DNA from: Kaistella haifensis DSM 19056
GTDB taxonomy: Bacteria; Bacteroidota; Bacteroidia; Flavobacteriales; Weeksellaceae
DNA length: 64,000 bases
Assembly: GCF_000735695.2 (NCBI RefSeq)
Contig: NZ_JASZ02000002.1
Location: forward strand, 169,945 to 233,944
Direction: 5' to 3'
Below the pieces are notes generated by a model that ran no database searches, was not told the origin of the DNA, and saw only the letters and a program-made list of their open reading frames with translations. Both the position numbers and the translations under genes were made by a program. Below, piece after piece: positions 16,961 through 26,284 of this stretch (position 1 is its first letter; the number at the start of each line of letters is the position of its first letter).

Positions 16961-18037
16961 ATGAACATCGAAGATCTCATGATTCCGCCCAAAGAATTCA
17001 AAACCGAAAAATGGCAACTCGGCAATATCATTTCGCAAGAAATCAAAGAAAATGGAATTGTGCTTATTTTTTGTTCAGATTATCGAGGTGTAAAAAACGG
17101 AAACGCTGAAATCCAAGATTTTGTAACCATTAGAAAAGAACTGTACCGGCTTTCAAAACTCGATTTTGAGGTTCCGATTTGCGATTTAGGCGACCTTATT
17201 TCTGGGCGTTCGCATCAGGATACTCACTATATTTTGCAGGAATTGCTTTCGATATGTCATTACAAAAATGCCATTCCCGTAATCATCGGTGGAAGCAACG
17301 ATCTTTCTTTTTCGCTTTTTTCAGCTTTAAATTTTCATCAGAAAAATATTAATTATACACAAATTTCGAATATTATTTCTTTGATCAATGAAGGCGAATA
17401 TATTTCGGATCTGAATTTCTTGTCAAGGATTTTAAGTTCTAAAAATTTCAGCATTAAAAATTATCACCATCTCGGCTATCAAAAGCATTTGAATGAATTG
17501 GATTCGGTGAAACTGATGAAAGAAGTGGAGTTTGAAATCATTAGACTTGCCGAAATGATGAATTCAACCGAGAAAACAGAACCATTTTTCCGTCGTGCAG
17601 ATTTGGTGACTGTAAATTGTGATGCCGTGGAAAGTATGGGCGATGGTTTTTCGATAAATCCACAAATAAATGGCTTGAATAAAAGGGAAATTTGCGCTTA
17701 CATGAAAGAAATTGGGTTGAGCGAAAACCTGAAATCAGTCGGGATTTTTAATTTCAATGTGTATTCTCATGAGTTTTTGAATCACCAACTTTTGGCACAA
17801 ATGATTTGGCATTTAATAGAAGGAATTAATATCCAGAAATCGCACCCGAAAGAGCGTCAGTTCGAAACATTTTGGGTAATGATTGACGATGGCGAATATG
17901 CCTTTCAACGCGATAGTTTCAGCGGATTATGGTATTTTGGAGAAGATGAAAATCCACAAAATCTAATCCCTTGTTCAAGGTTAGAATATGAAGAAGCAAA
18001 GCGCGGCCGACTGGACAGGCGTTTTATGAAAAGTTGA
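16961..18037 (+). CDS. Arginase/formiminoglutamase-fold protein with degraded metal site
   Basis: A 358-residue protein of the ureohydrolase superfamily, whose active members hydrolyse guanidino or formimino groups with two Mn ions. The fold is recognisable in AIPVIIGGSNDLSFSLFSAL (residues 105-122) and LVTVNCDAVES (215-225). The metal ligands are mostly lost. The GGDHS position reads GGSND, the DAHxD position appears to be INEGEY (142-147), and the SxDxD position reads TVNCD. It is therefore probably not a normal arginase or HutG enzyme. I chose ATG 16961 over the upstream frame because the earlier residues are a translated T-rich promoter region. Related flavobacterial genes near topA are, as I recall, labelled formimidoylglutamase; here that label would be misleading. 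Confidence 0.72.
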   Translation: MNIEDLMIPPKEFKTEKWQLGNIISQEIKENGIVLIFCSDYRGVKNGNAEIQDFVTIRKELYRLSKLDFEVPICDLGDLISGRSHQDTHYILQELLSICHYKNAIPVIIGGSNDLSFSLFSALNFHQKNINYTQISNIISLINEGEYISDLNFLSRILSSKNFSIKNYHHLGYQKHLNELDSVKLMKEVEFEIIRLAEMMNSTEKTEPFFRRADLVTVNCDAVESMGDGFSINPQINGLNKREICAYMKEIGLSENLKSVGIFNFNVYSHEFLNHQLLAQMIWHLIEGINIQKSHPKERQFETFWVMIDDGEYAFQRDSFSGLWYFGEDENPQNLIPCSRLEYEEAKRGRLDRRFMKS

Positions 18038-18083
18038 ATAGATGAGATTAGGTTAAAAAATTGAAAATCAGATTGTTTCGTTG

Positions 18084-19625
18084 ATGGATAAACAACTACC
18101 CAAATTCTTATTAAATCCGTATTTTTTGATGATTATCACGATCATCTTGAAGGTTCCTGTTTTCTTTGCAAAACATATTCAAGAAGATTCTTTCATTACT
18201 TGGCGCGTTGCGAGAAATTTGCTTGATTATGGAGTGATTGGTTTCAATGGTGAAGAACGGATTTCGGCCTCTACAACGCATTTGTACGTTCTGATTTCAG
18301 CAATTTTTCAATTGGCGTTTGACGATTTTTTCATTTATCCGCTTTTAATATTTAGTTGTATTTTATTCTTCATCGGATCGTGGTGGTTGGCGAAGATTCT
18401 TTTTAGAAAAAACAAACCGAATCGCGTTTTATTCGTGGTTTTCTTAAATATGGTTCCTCCCGCCATCACCGCTTCTTGTTTGGGAATGGAATACGGAATT
18501 CTGTTTTTTTTGTACAATGCTTTGCTCTATTTTGGCCTTTACAAAAGGAAAAATTGGGCATTTATTCTCTTCCCGATTTTACTGCTTTGGACCAGAATTG
18601 ACGCGGTGATTTTCCTTGGCGTGATCTTCATCGCGGATTTTATCATCAGAAAGAAAATCAATTTTGCATTCATTTTGGGCGGATTTTTAGGAATGGTCAC
18701 CGTGGTTGCTTTCAATTGGATGTATTTTGGCGAGTTGGTGAACCACACGATTACCGCAAAAAAAATCGCATATAAAAATTTAGCACAAAACAATAGCATT
18801 GAGTTTTTGCTTTATCAATGGGCATATTACGGCGGTTTAATCAAGAAATATTCGCTTTTTACGTTGCTGTTTTTTCTCGGATTTTTGGTTTTTCTGGGAT
18901 TTGTTCTCCGGAAAATCATTCAGGATCAAAGCCGAATTTCTCCTAAAACCAAAATTATTTTGATTGCAGTAATCGCTTTTGCATTGTTGAAAATTACCGT
19001 TTTTGCTTTTATGAAAGCGTATTTCGATTGGTATTATTGGTTGCCAAGAGTTTTCCTTTTTGCCGGAGTGATCTATTTCTTGTTGAGCTATTTATCGCTT
19101 CCGAAACATGTTTTGGCGCCTTCTCTTTTCATTTTAATGATTGGATTTTACGTTTTTCAATTGCTGCAATCATTCACAATCGGTTATATGGAAGATTCGC
19201 AAAGAATGAAGATCGTGCGCGAAATTGGTCGAAGCAATGCGCCTTTAGAACAATCTATTTTCCTCGAACCTGCAGGAATTATTCCATTCTTTACTGGACT
19301 GTATACTTATGATGAAGTTGGTTTGGTGAATGAAAAAATTACTGATGAAATGCTGAAGGATGAAAAATTTTGGTGGATGAATTCTGTCAGAGATTTCCAG
19401 CCGGATTATATTTTGACTGTAAAATATCAACCTGGTGATGGGAAAAGTTACTACGCAATGAAACCGGAAGATCAATCCTATTTTGAAAGCCGATATCAAC
19501 TGGTGCGAAAATATCCGATTGCGGAAATCCATCGAAATGCACCCGAAATTTTGAAAATGATATACGAAATTAGGCCGATTGGGAAAGATTATTATCTCTA
19601 CAAAAAAGTACTTTCAGATGATTAA
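18084..19625 (+). CDS. Polytopic membrane protein, glycosyltransferase-like (GT-C type)
   Basis: A 513-residue inner-membrane protein with about ten to twelve hydrophobic segments. The N-terminal part reads AKHIQEDSFITWRVARNLLDYG, which looks like the first periplasmic loop of GT-C enzymes, with an acidic pair (ED) that binds the lipid-linked donor. GFNGEERISASTTHLYVL follows. The C-terminal 150 residues are soluble (EPAGIIPFFTGLYTYDEVGLVNEKI). It would transfer a sugar from a polyprenyl-phosphate donor outside the membrane, but no close family name is certain. It opens the exopolysaccharide run and overlaps the next gene by 8 bases. I use ATG 18084 rather than the TTG just before it. Confidence 0.7.
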   Translation: MDKQLPKFLLNPYFLMIITIILKVPVFFAKHIQEDSFITWRVARNLLDYGVIGFNGEERISASTTHLYVLISAIFQLAFDDFFIYPLLIFSCILFFIGSWWLAKILFRKNKPNRVLFVVFLNMVPPAITASCLGMEYGILFFLYNALLYFGLYKRKNWAFILFPILLLWTRIDAVIFLGVIFIADFIIRKKINFAFILGGFLGMVTVVAFNWMYFGELVNHTITAKKIAYKNLAQNNSIEFLLYQWAYYGGLIKKYSLFTLLFFLGFLVFLGFVLRKIIQDQSRISPKTKIILIAVIAFALLKITVFAFMKAYFDWYYWLPRVFLFAGVIYFLLSYLSLPKHVLAPSLFILMIGFYVFQLLQSFTIGYMEDSQRMKIVREIGRSNAPLEQSIFLEPAGIIPFFTGLYTYDEVGLVNEKITDEMLKDEKFWWMNSVRDFQPDYILTVKYQPGDGKSYYAMKPEDQSYFESRYQLVRKYPIAEIHRNAPEILKMIYEIRPIGKDYYLYKKVLSDD

Positions 19626-20607
19626 AATTTCGGTGATTGTTCCGGTTTATAATGTTGAAAATTACCTAAAGAAATGTTTGAATTCTTTGGTTAATCAAAC
19701 TTTGCAGGAAATCGAAATTTTAATGGTAAATGACGGAAGTACCGATCACTCTCAGGAAATTATTGATGAATTTCAAACAGATTTTCCTTTAAAAATTAAA
19801 GCCTTTAAAAAAGAAAATGGCGGATTGAGTGATGCCAGAAATTTCGGAATTGCTCAAGCAAAAGGTGAATATTTCGGATTTGTAGATAGCGATGATGAGG
19901 TTTCGCCGAAGATGTTTGAGGAAATGTACCATTTGGCAAAAAAACATGAAGCCGAAATGGTGATTTGTAATCTTCAAAAAGTAAATGAAGATGGAAAACT
20001 AATCCGTAAGTTGCCTCAAATCCCGAATATGCCTGAAAAAATCATACTTCAGGAAAATTTTTCGGTATTTTCGGATTTAAGTTATTTTGCGTGTAATAAG
20101 ATTTTCAAAGCAGAATTATTCAATCAAAAAAGGTTTAAAAAAGGAGTTCATTTTGAAGACATTCAACTGATTCCACAACTTTTGCTGAATTGCAAAGTGA
20201 TTGCTCACACCGAAAATTACCATTACCAATATCTGGAAAGAAGTGAATCGATCTCGAAAACCCACACCGAGAAAGGGTTAGACATCCTTCACGCTGTAGA
20301 AGATGTGGAAATTGCTTTCGAAAAATCGCAGTATGCAGGTGAGAAAAATGGGCTTAAAAATTTTCAGATTTTAGAAGGGATCTACACGTATTTGGCTTAT
20401 TTGGCTTTTGTGAAAAATGATGAGGTCTACCTGGAGCTTTCCTTAGCGCTGAAAAAATTTAGAACTGAAAAGCAAATTTCTTTAACAGAATTATTGTGTT
20501 ATAAGCGTTTCGGAAAGAATTATCTGCTATATTTGCCGGTGAAGAAAAAGATTTTTTACCTTTTATATTTCTTTGGGCAAGAGCGTTTGATCAGGAAATT
20601 ATTATAA
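19618..20607 (+). CDS. Family 2 glycosyltransferase
   Basis: A 329-residue GT-A fold enzyme that adds a sugar to a growing lipid-linked saccharide at the cytoplasmic face. The start MIKISVIVPVYNVENYL is the classic GT2 N terminus. NDGSTDHSQEIIDEF and KENGGLSDARNFGI follow, then the nucleotide-sugar/metal motif in GFVDSDDEVSP at about residues 84-94. The C-terminal 100 residues are variable acceptor-specific sequence. ATG 19618 overlaps the end of the preceding gene, indicating coupled translation. The donor and acceptor sugars cannot be read from sequence. Confidence 0.92.
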   Translation: MIKISVIVPVYNVENYLKKCLNSLVNQTLQEIEILMVNDGSTDHSQEIIDEFQTDFPLKIKAFKKENGGLSDARNFGIAQAKGEYFGFVDSDDEVSPKMFEEMYHLAKKHEAEMVICNLQKVNEDGKLIRKLPQIPNMPEKIILQENFSVFSDLSYFACNKIFKAELFNQKRFKKGVHFEDIQLIPQLLLNCKVIAHTENYHYQYLERSESISKTHTEKGLDILHAVEDVEIAFEKSQYAGEKNGLKNFQILEGIYTYLAYLAFVKNDEVYLELSLALKKFRTEKQISLTELLCYKRFGKNYLLYLPVKKKIFYLLYFFGQERLIRKLL

Positions 20608-20624
20608 AAACACAAAACCCATAA

Positions 20625-21755
20625 ATGCCGATACTACATCCAATTTTTACAATGATTTTCTTGTTTCTGGTGGTGGCGAGTTATTGGGAGATTTTCAGGT
20701 TAGAAAAAAAACAAATTATTTTCACGTGGATTGCCGGCATTTTGGTCGTCGTGGCGGTTGGTTTCCGAATCAATGTCGGTGCGGATTATCCGGTTTATAA
20801 AGCCCTCTTTTCGGGATTTGCTATCTATACCGATTATGGCGACGTTCTGGATAAGGCACTCTTCCGTCCCAATACGGAAGAAATCGAATGGATTTTCGTG
20901 CTCATTAACAAAATTATCTTCGATTTTGGGATGCCTTTTTACATTGTAACTTTTGTGATGGCGCTCATTACGGTAACTTTAAAGTTCACAGCGATTTATA
21001 AAAATTCGGCTTTTCCTACACTTTCATTGCTATTCTATTTTATGCCGATTATGTTTTTCGAAGATGCGGGGCAAATGCGGCAAGGTCTGGGAATTGCGGT
21101 GTGTGTGGCTTCTTTTAAATTTATTAAAGAGCGCAATTTACCGATGTTTTTGCTGTGTATGTATATCGCTTTGGGCTTTCATAAAACTTCGATCGTGTTT
21201 TTGCCGGCTTATTGGCTTGTGAAAATTCCAATGAACAGCAAAAGAATTTTTTGGGTTCTTATTGTCGCTTTATTGACCTCTCCTTTAGAGCTTTATCGCT
21301 TGGGAGGCGAGTTTTTCGGATCATTAACTCCGCAAGATATTTCCGGAGCATACACCGGTTATTTGGACGATAGATATTACGGAACGCAGGTGGAAACTGG
21401 GTTGAATGATTTGGTGAAATTACTATTTATTGTAATTTTAATTAAATATGACAAAGAAGGTTGCGAAGAGGTTTGGTGGTACGAGTATATGAGGAATTTG
21501 GCTGTTTTTGGACTGGCTTTGTTTTATTTTTTCAGGTCTAATGAAATATTTGCGGTTCGGCTTCCGGGCGCGTACATGTTTTTTCTCACGATGTTTTGCC
21601 TGAGTAATTTGGTGTATGCAGTAAAAGACCGAACTCGGCAGATTTTATATTTAGGTTTTATGGCTTATTTTATTGCGATGTTTTTCTATTTTGGCAGTGG
21701 CAATGGTCATCGTGGAGGATTTACCTCAGAAAGATATCAAAATGCTTTATGGTAA
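20625..21755 (+). CDS. EpsG-family polysaccharide polymerase-like membrane protein
   Basis: A 376-residue membrane protein with about ten helices. RINVGADYPVYKALFSGF near residues 48-65 is the hallmark of the EpsG family (Wzy-like polymerases of exopolysaccharide clusters). AGQMRQGLGIAVCVASFKFI and ALGFHKTSIVFLPAYWL later in the sequence are also family features. It follows the GT2 gene by 17 bases and precedes the WecA-like gene by 4. In a Wzx/Wzy pathway it would join lipid-linked repeat units in the periplasm. The assignment is by family pattern, not by a conserved catalytic motif. Confidence 0.85.
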   Translation: MPILHPIFTMIFLFLVVASYWEIFRLEKKQIIFTWIAGILVVVAVGFRINVGADYPVYKALFSGFAIYTDYGDVLDKALFRPNTEEIEWIFVLINKIIFDFGMPFYIVTFVMALITVTLKFTAIYKNSAFPTLSLLFYFMPIMFFEDAGQMRQGLGIAVCVASFKFIKERNLPMFLLCMYIALGFHKTSIVFLPAYWLVKIPMNSKRIFWVLIVALLTSPLELYRLGGEFFGSLTPQDISGAYTGYLDDRYYGTQVETGLNDLVKLLFIVILIKYDKEGCEEVWWYEYMRNLAVFGLALFYFFRSNEIFAVRLPGAYMFFLTMFCLSNLVYAVKDRTRQILYLGFMAYFIAMFFYFGSGNGHRGGFTSERYQNALW

Positions 21756-21759
21756 AACA

Positions 21760-22875
21760 ATGAATGAAATTAAAGAATTATTAGCTCAATTAGGAATTCC
21801 ACTTTTTTATGCGAAGTTGGTATTGGGAATTTTGTTTTCTTTTTTGATTACGTTTTTGTCGATTCCGACCATCGTGAAGATTTCTAAAAGAAAAAACCTC
21901 ATGGACGAACCCGGTACGCGCAGTTCTCACCTTCGAAAAATACCGAATTTGGGAGGAATTGCCATGTTTTATTCGCTTTCGGTTTGTGCTTCTATTTTTG
22001 CCTTCGAGCTTTTCGAACTTTATAAGTTCCTTTTTGCTTCATTGGTTATTCTTCTCTATGTTGGGGTGATGGATGATATTGTCATTATGCGGGCTTACAA
22101 AAAATTGCTTGCGCAAATCGTGGTAACTTCCATGATGGTGATCGGCTCGGATGTGAGAATTAGGAGCTTTTTTGGACTTTTTGGCGTGTATGAACTCAAC
22201 TATTATTTCAGTGTTTTGTTCAGTATTTTTACTTTTATTGTACTTATCAATGCCTTTAATTTAATTGATGGAATTGATGGTTTGGCAGCGGGTTATTCCC
22301 TGATTTGTAGTGCGTTGTTTGGTATCAGTTATTTCCGTTTGGGAGCATACAATTATCCTTTGGTGGTGCTTTCGGGCGTGATTATCGGAACGGTGATCGG
22401 ATTTTTGTACTATAATCTATCAAATTACCGGAAACATAAGATTTTCATGGGCGATACGGGCTCGATGATTCTTGGATTTTTGCTGGCTTTCACCGCGATT
22501 TGTTTCATCGATATTTTCATCGACAAAGAATTGCCGGAGGTGCCTAGATATTATCTTCAGTCTGCTCCTGCGATTGCTATGGCAATTCTTATTTTGCCTA
22601 TCATTGATACATTAAATGTCTTTATCATAAGAATTGTCAAAGGGAAATCGCCTTTTCAGGCAGATAAAAACCATATTCATCATTCATTGCTGGAATTGGG
22701 TTTAACGCATAGAAGATCAACATTTTACATTATTGTGTATTACTTGTTTATTGTTTCCGTCGCCTATTTTTTCCGGCACATTAATGTGAATTTACTTTTG
22801 CTTTTGGTATTAATTTTAGGATTTATTGGTGCCTATTTACCTAAATTGATCATGCTAATTAAAGAAAAGAAGTAA
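21760..22875 (+). CDS. WecA/MraY-like undecaprenyl-phosphate sugar-1-phosphate transferase
   Basis: A 371-residue polytopic enzyme that starts lipid-linked glycan synthesis by moving a sugar-1-phosphate (often GlcNAc-1-P) onto undecaprenyl phosphate. Visible motifs are DEPGTRSSHLRKIPNLGGI near residues 45-62, LYVGVMDDI with the Mg-binding Asp pair, NAFNLIDGIDGLAAG, KIFMGDTGSMILGF, and the C-terminal DKNHIHHSLLELG, where the His cluster binds the nucleotide. The upstream in-frame TTG and ATG codons lie inside epsG; the ATG at 21760 gives a family-like start. It probably initiates synthesis of the polymer exported by the next two products. Confidence 0.93.
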   Translation: MNEIKELLAQLGIPLFYAKLVLGILFSFLITFLSIPTIVKISKRKNLMDEPGTRSSHLRKIPNLGGIAMFYSLSVCASIFAFELFELYKFLFASLVILLYVGVMDDIVIMRAYKKLLAQIVVTSMMVIGSDVRIRSFFGLFGVYELNYYFSVLFSIFTFIVLINAFNLIDGIDGLAAGYSLICSALFGISYFRLGAYNYPLVVLSGVIIGTVIGFLYYNLSNYRKHKIFMGDTGSMILGFLLAFTAICFIDIFIDKELPEVPRYYLQSAPAIAMAILILPIIDTLNVFIIRIVKGKSPFQADKNHIHHSLLELGLTHRRSTFYIIVYYLFIVSVAYFFRHINVNLLLLLVLILGFIGAYLPKLIMLIKEKK

Positions 22876-22887
22876 CGAATTATTTGT

Positions 22888-22895
22888 TATTTTTG
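22888..22895 (+). promoter_or_regulatory. -7 element TATTTTTG before the wza-like gene
   Basis: A perfect TAnnTTTG match 16 bases before ATG 22912. It suggests that the export genes have their own promoter as well as read-through from upstream. Confidence 0.5.
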
Positions 22896-22911
22896 TAATC
22901 AACTTAAAAAA

Positions 22912-23760
22912 ATGAAGAAAATTTATAAAAATCTGCTGTTTCTCACGATTCCTTTTTTGCTAAGTTCTTGCATCAGCACAAAAGACGTAAGATATTTGCA
23001 ACCCAACGAAAGTCTGGTGATCAATGAAGAAGGCCTCGTTCCTTATAATATTCCGGTATATCGGGTTACCAAAAACGATATGCTGAACCTCAATATCGTA
23101 ACCACTCCTAAAGGTGATGCAGCGCAGTTTTATTCAACTTTAAATGCTCCTCAAGGTTCAGCAGCGGGTACAACTGCGGGAAATACGGGATCAGGCAACG
23201 GACAAGGTGGTAATTCGAATTTCTATTTTAATGGATTGAAAGTAGATTCTAACGGAGATATCAACATCATGGGAATCGGTTTTATCAAAGCTGAAGGCAG
23301 AACGATTGAGGAAATTACTCAGGAAATTCAAACAAAAGTTAATGAAAATTTTGTCGAAGGAAAATCCGAAGTTCGCCTCAATACCGATGGAATTACCTAT
23401 TATATCCTTGGAGATGTGGAAACTACGGAGTTGAGCGGCGAAAAGAAAGCGCATAAAAACACCCTTACCATAACCGAAGCACTTGCTATGAATGGTGGCC
23501 TCAATAGAACTGTGGATCGGACTAATGTGGTGATTCATAGAAAGTTACCGGAGGGAATTAAAATTGCAAAAATTGACCTTACCAGAGAAGATGTGATGAA
23601 TTCTCCCTATTATTGGGTTCAAAATGGTGATGAAATCTTCCTCAATACCCGATCCAAAAACTTAAACGGTTTAGGAAAAGATCCAATCCAAACACTTACC
23701 ACAGGAGTTTCGGTAATTACAACCGCGCTGTCTATTTATTTAATTTTATCAAGATTATAG
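22912..23760 (+). CDS. Wza-like polysaccharide export lipoprotein
   Basis: A 282-residue outer-membrane lipoprotein with the lipobox LLSSC at residues 17-21. A polysaccharide biosynthesis/export (Poly_export) domain follows (VYRVTKNDMLNLNIVTTP), with a Gly/Ser/Asn-rich insertion (GSAAGTTAGNTGSGNGQGG) and then a SLBB-like domain (YYILGDVETTEL ... LTITEALAMNGGL). The C terminus is hydrophobic (TGVSVITTALSIYLIL), consistent with the helix that makes the outer-membrane pore in Wza. The stop is one base before the start of the Wzc-like kinase gene, and the two proteins would form one trans-envelope export machine. Confidence 0.92.
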   Translation: MKKIYKNLLFLTIPFLLSSCISTKDVRYLQPNESLVINEEGLVPYNIPVYRVTKNDMLNLNIVTTPKGDAAQFYSTLNAPQGSAAGTTAGNTGSGNGQGGNSNFYFNGLKVDSNGDINIMGIGFIKAEGRTIEEITQEIQTKVNENFVEGKSEVRLNTDGITYYILGDVETTELSGEKKAHKNTLTITEALAMNGGLNRTVDRTNVVIHRKLPEGIKIAKIDLTREDVMNSPYYWVQNGDEIFLNTRSKNLNGLGKDPIQTLTTGVSVITTALSIYLILSRL

Positions 23761-23761
23761 C

Positions 23762-26254
23762 ATGATACCAGGAAAAGAATCTCCCAGCAAATCTGGTCCC
23801 GGTACTACCGAAAAAATAGGATCTTTTGCTTTTTTCGACTTCGAGCATTTTCTTAGAAGAGTCCTCAGAAATTGGTATTGGTTTGCATTGATGGCCGTTT
23901 TGGGATATGCAATTTCATGGGTGTACAGCAAGTATTATGCGCAGCGAATTTACGCTTCAAACCTTTCATTAAGTATTTCCAATAACACCGCGAGCTATTT
24001 CACTCCGAACCAATCCATTAATTTCATTTGGGGACAAAATGGCAATCAGGATGGAATTTATCTTAAAAAAATGTTGCTTTCCCGTTCGCACAACGAATAC
24101 CTGGTGAAGCAACTCGATTTGTATATCAATTACGCTACGAAAGGCCTAATCAAACAGACTTATCTGGATAAATACGATTCTCCGGTTTTTTTAGAAATTG
24201 ATAAAAACCATCTTCAGCAGGTCAATTATCCGATTACTTTAATCCCGAAAGGTGGAAACCGGTACGAAGTCGTTTTGCCGGAGGAAAATCAGCAATCGAC
24301 CAGTTTGTATTCCTTTGCTACGGAAGGATTTTCTAATATTTCGCCCTATTCGCGACCAGCAAATAAAGTAATTTCGGTAGGAGAATGGTATAATTCGCCC
24401 AACTTGAAATTTAAACTGTTGAAAAATCCACAACCGACGCCGATTGTTTTAGAGAACATTATTCTTACACTTTCTACGGTTAATCAAACGGTGAATAACT
24501 TGGTTTCTACCATTGCAGTGGATTTCGATAAAGAAATTAATACCATTATGATCATCACCAAAAGTGGTTATAATCTGAACGGAACTGTAAATTTTCTGAA
24601 TACTTCGGTGGGTGAACTACAGAAAAAGAGACTTGTTGATAGAAATACCGTCGATAAAAACACAGAATTTTACCTAGCTGATAATCTCGAAAAAATCAGA
24701 AAAAAATTAGATTCGAGTGCTGCTGTTCTCAATAATTTGAAAATTTCCGAAGGTCTATACGATATTAAAGATCGGGATGAAAAAGCGCTGCAAAGAATCA
24801 AAGAATTAGATGCTAAAAAAGCAGAATTGATGACCAGAATCAACTCCCTGAATTCAATCCGAAACTCTTTGTCATCGCAAAATATCGAGCGAATGATCAG
24901 CATGAACGCTGCAGGAATCGAGGACGGAGTTTTCAGCGCGACGATGTCGGAGCTGAAAGCACTTTATCTCAAAAGAAGAGAAATGGCGCTCATCTATACT
25001 CCAAATTCGGAACCGATGCGGGAAATCAATCGTTTGATCAACGAAGCTCGAGGAAACTCCAATGGTTCTATCAATAATTATTACAAAAATTACCTAAACG
25101 AGCTTTCCAAAATTGATCGTATGATTGCTGAGGAAACCGGTGATTTGGTAAGTTTTCCTGAAAAAGAAAGAAAATATCTCGATGCCGAACGCGGGTATAA
25201 TATGATTGAGGCGACCTACAACAGCTTGCTTAGTAAGCAGAACGAAACCCAAATTCGTGTTGCAACCAATAAATCGGATATTACGGTAATCGATCCGGCG
25301 AAAAATCTTGGTCAAGGGCCAATCGCTCCTGATGTTCAAAAAACGCAATATTCGATCATCGGTGGATTGTTGCTTTTGCCGCTACTGATTTTGGGTATTT
25401 CAGAAGCGCTAGACAGCAGAATTCGAAATGTTAAAGAATTACTTCAAGCAACCAAAATTCCTTTGCTCGGCGTTATTGGGAAAAATTCACATGAAAATAA
25501 TTTAACGGTTCTCGAGCAGCCAAGATCTTCGATCTCTGAAGCATTCCGGGGAATTCGAGCTAATTTGCGATTTTTGCATAAGGAAGACAACAAATCAAAA
25601 GTTATCCTCCTTACTTCTTCCGTTGGTGGTGAAGGAAAAACTTATATTTCCATTAATATTGCTTCTGTTTTAGGTTTGAGCGGGAAAAAAACCATCTTGT
25701 TGGGAATGGATCTCAGAAAGCCAAAAATTTTCGGAGATTTTAAAATTGATAATAAATTCGGGATTTCTAATTATCTCACCGGTGAAGTGGAGATGGATCA
25801 GATCATCAATCAAACTAAAATACCGAATCTTCATGTTGCGACTTCCGGCCCCATTCCACCCAATCCGTCAGAACTTTTGATGAGCGAGCGAAATATTAAT
25901 TTCATTGAGGAGCTGAAAAAGCATTACGACTTTATTGTCATCGATTCGCCACCTGTAGGTTTGGTTGCTGATCCTTTCGAACTGATGAAGCATGCGGACG
26001 CCAGCATTTATGTGGTAAGACACGAATATACCGAAAAATACATGTTGAAAATGATCACCGAGAAATACCATAACCACGAAGTGAAGAATCTTGGATTAAT
26101 TTATAATGATTTCCAGTTCAACCAAGGTTATGGCTACGGTTATGGCTACGGCTACGGTTATGGTTACGGTTATTTTGAGGAGGATAAAAATTATCAGGAA
26201 CCAACCTTAATTAAAATCAGAAATGCAGTACGAAAGATTTTCGGAAGAGCATAA
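23762..26254 (+). CDS. Wzc-like polysaccharide co-polymerase and tyrosine autokinase
   Basis: An 830-residue inner-membrane protein that controls polymer length and export through cycles of Tyr phosphorylation. A first membrane helix is near residues 35-60. A large periplasmic part with coiled coils (about 300-520) follows, then a second helix (IIGGLLLLPLLILGI) preceded by a Pro-containing motif. The kinase domain has the Walker A motif GGEGKT at 622-627, Walker A' in LLGMDLRKPKI and Walker B in DFIVIDSPPVGLVAD. Residues 789-804 are eight Gly-Tyr pairs, which form the Tyr cluster that is autophosphorylated. The gene directly follows the wza-like gene and ends the operon at a terminator. Confidence 0.94.
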   Translation: MIPGKESPSKSGPGTTEKIGSFAFFDFEHFLRRVLRNWYWFALMAVLGYAISWVYSKYYAQRIYASNLSLSISNNTASYFTPNQSINFIWGQNGNQDGIYLKKMLLSRSHNEYLVKQLDLYINYATKGLIKQTYLDKYDSPVFLEIDKNHLQQVNYPITLIPKGGNRYEVVLPEENQQSTSLYSFATEGFSNISPYSRPANKVISVGEWYNSPNLKFKLLKNPQPTPIVLENIILTLSTVNQTVNNLVSTIAVDFDKEINTIMIITKSGYNLNGTVNFLNTSVGELQKKRLVDRNTVDKNTEFYLADNLEKIRKKLDSSAAVLNNLKISEGLYDIKDRDEKALQRIKELDAKKAELMTRINSLNSIRNSLSSQNIERMISMNAAGIEDGVFSATMSELKALYLKRREMALIYTPNSEPMREINRLINEARGNSNGSINNYYKNYLNELSKIDRMIAEETGDLVSFPEKERKYLDAERGYNMIEATYNSLLSKQNETQIRVATNKSDITVIDPAKNLGQGPIAPDVQKTQYSIIGGLLLLPLLILGISEALDSRIRNVKELLQATKIPLLGVIGKNSHENNLTVLEQPRSSISEAFRGIRANLRFLHKEDNKSKVILLTSSVGGEGKTYISINIASVLGLSGKKTILLGMDLRKPKIFGDFKIDNKFGISNYLTGEVEMDQIINQTKIPNLHVATSGPIPPNPSELLMSERNINFIEELKKHYDFIVIDSPPVGLVADPFELMKHADASIYVVRHEYTEKYMLKMITEKYHNHEVKNLGLIYNDFQFNQGYGYGYGYGYGYGYGYFEEDKNYQEPTLIKIRNAVRKIFGRA
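26126..26173 (+). repeat. Gly-Tyr codon tandem repeat in the Wzc-like gene
   Basis: Eight consecutive GGY TAY pairs (48 bases), with a 12-base unit partly repeated (GGTTATGGCTAC). Replication slippage in steps of 6 bases would change the number of Tyr residues without shifting the frame. Confidence 0.85.
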
Positions 26255-26260
26255 CTTGGT

Positions 26261-26284
26261 AACCCTCCAGAGTGAGGGTTTTTA
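26261..26284 (+). terminator. Rho-independent terminator of the exopolysaccharide operon
   Basis: The stem AACCCTC/GAGGGTT with a 6-base loop is followed by T residues, 6 bases after the stop. Confidence 0.8.

Noticed and set aside
26126..26173. CRISPR-like short tandem repeat
   Set aside because: It is a codon repeat inside a gene without spacers. No CRISPR array or cas gene was found in the window.
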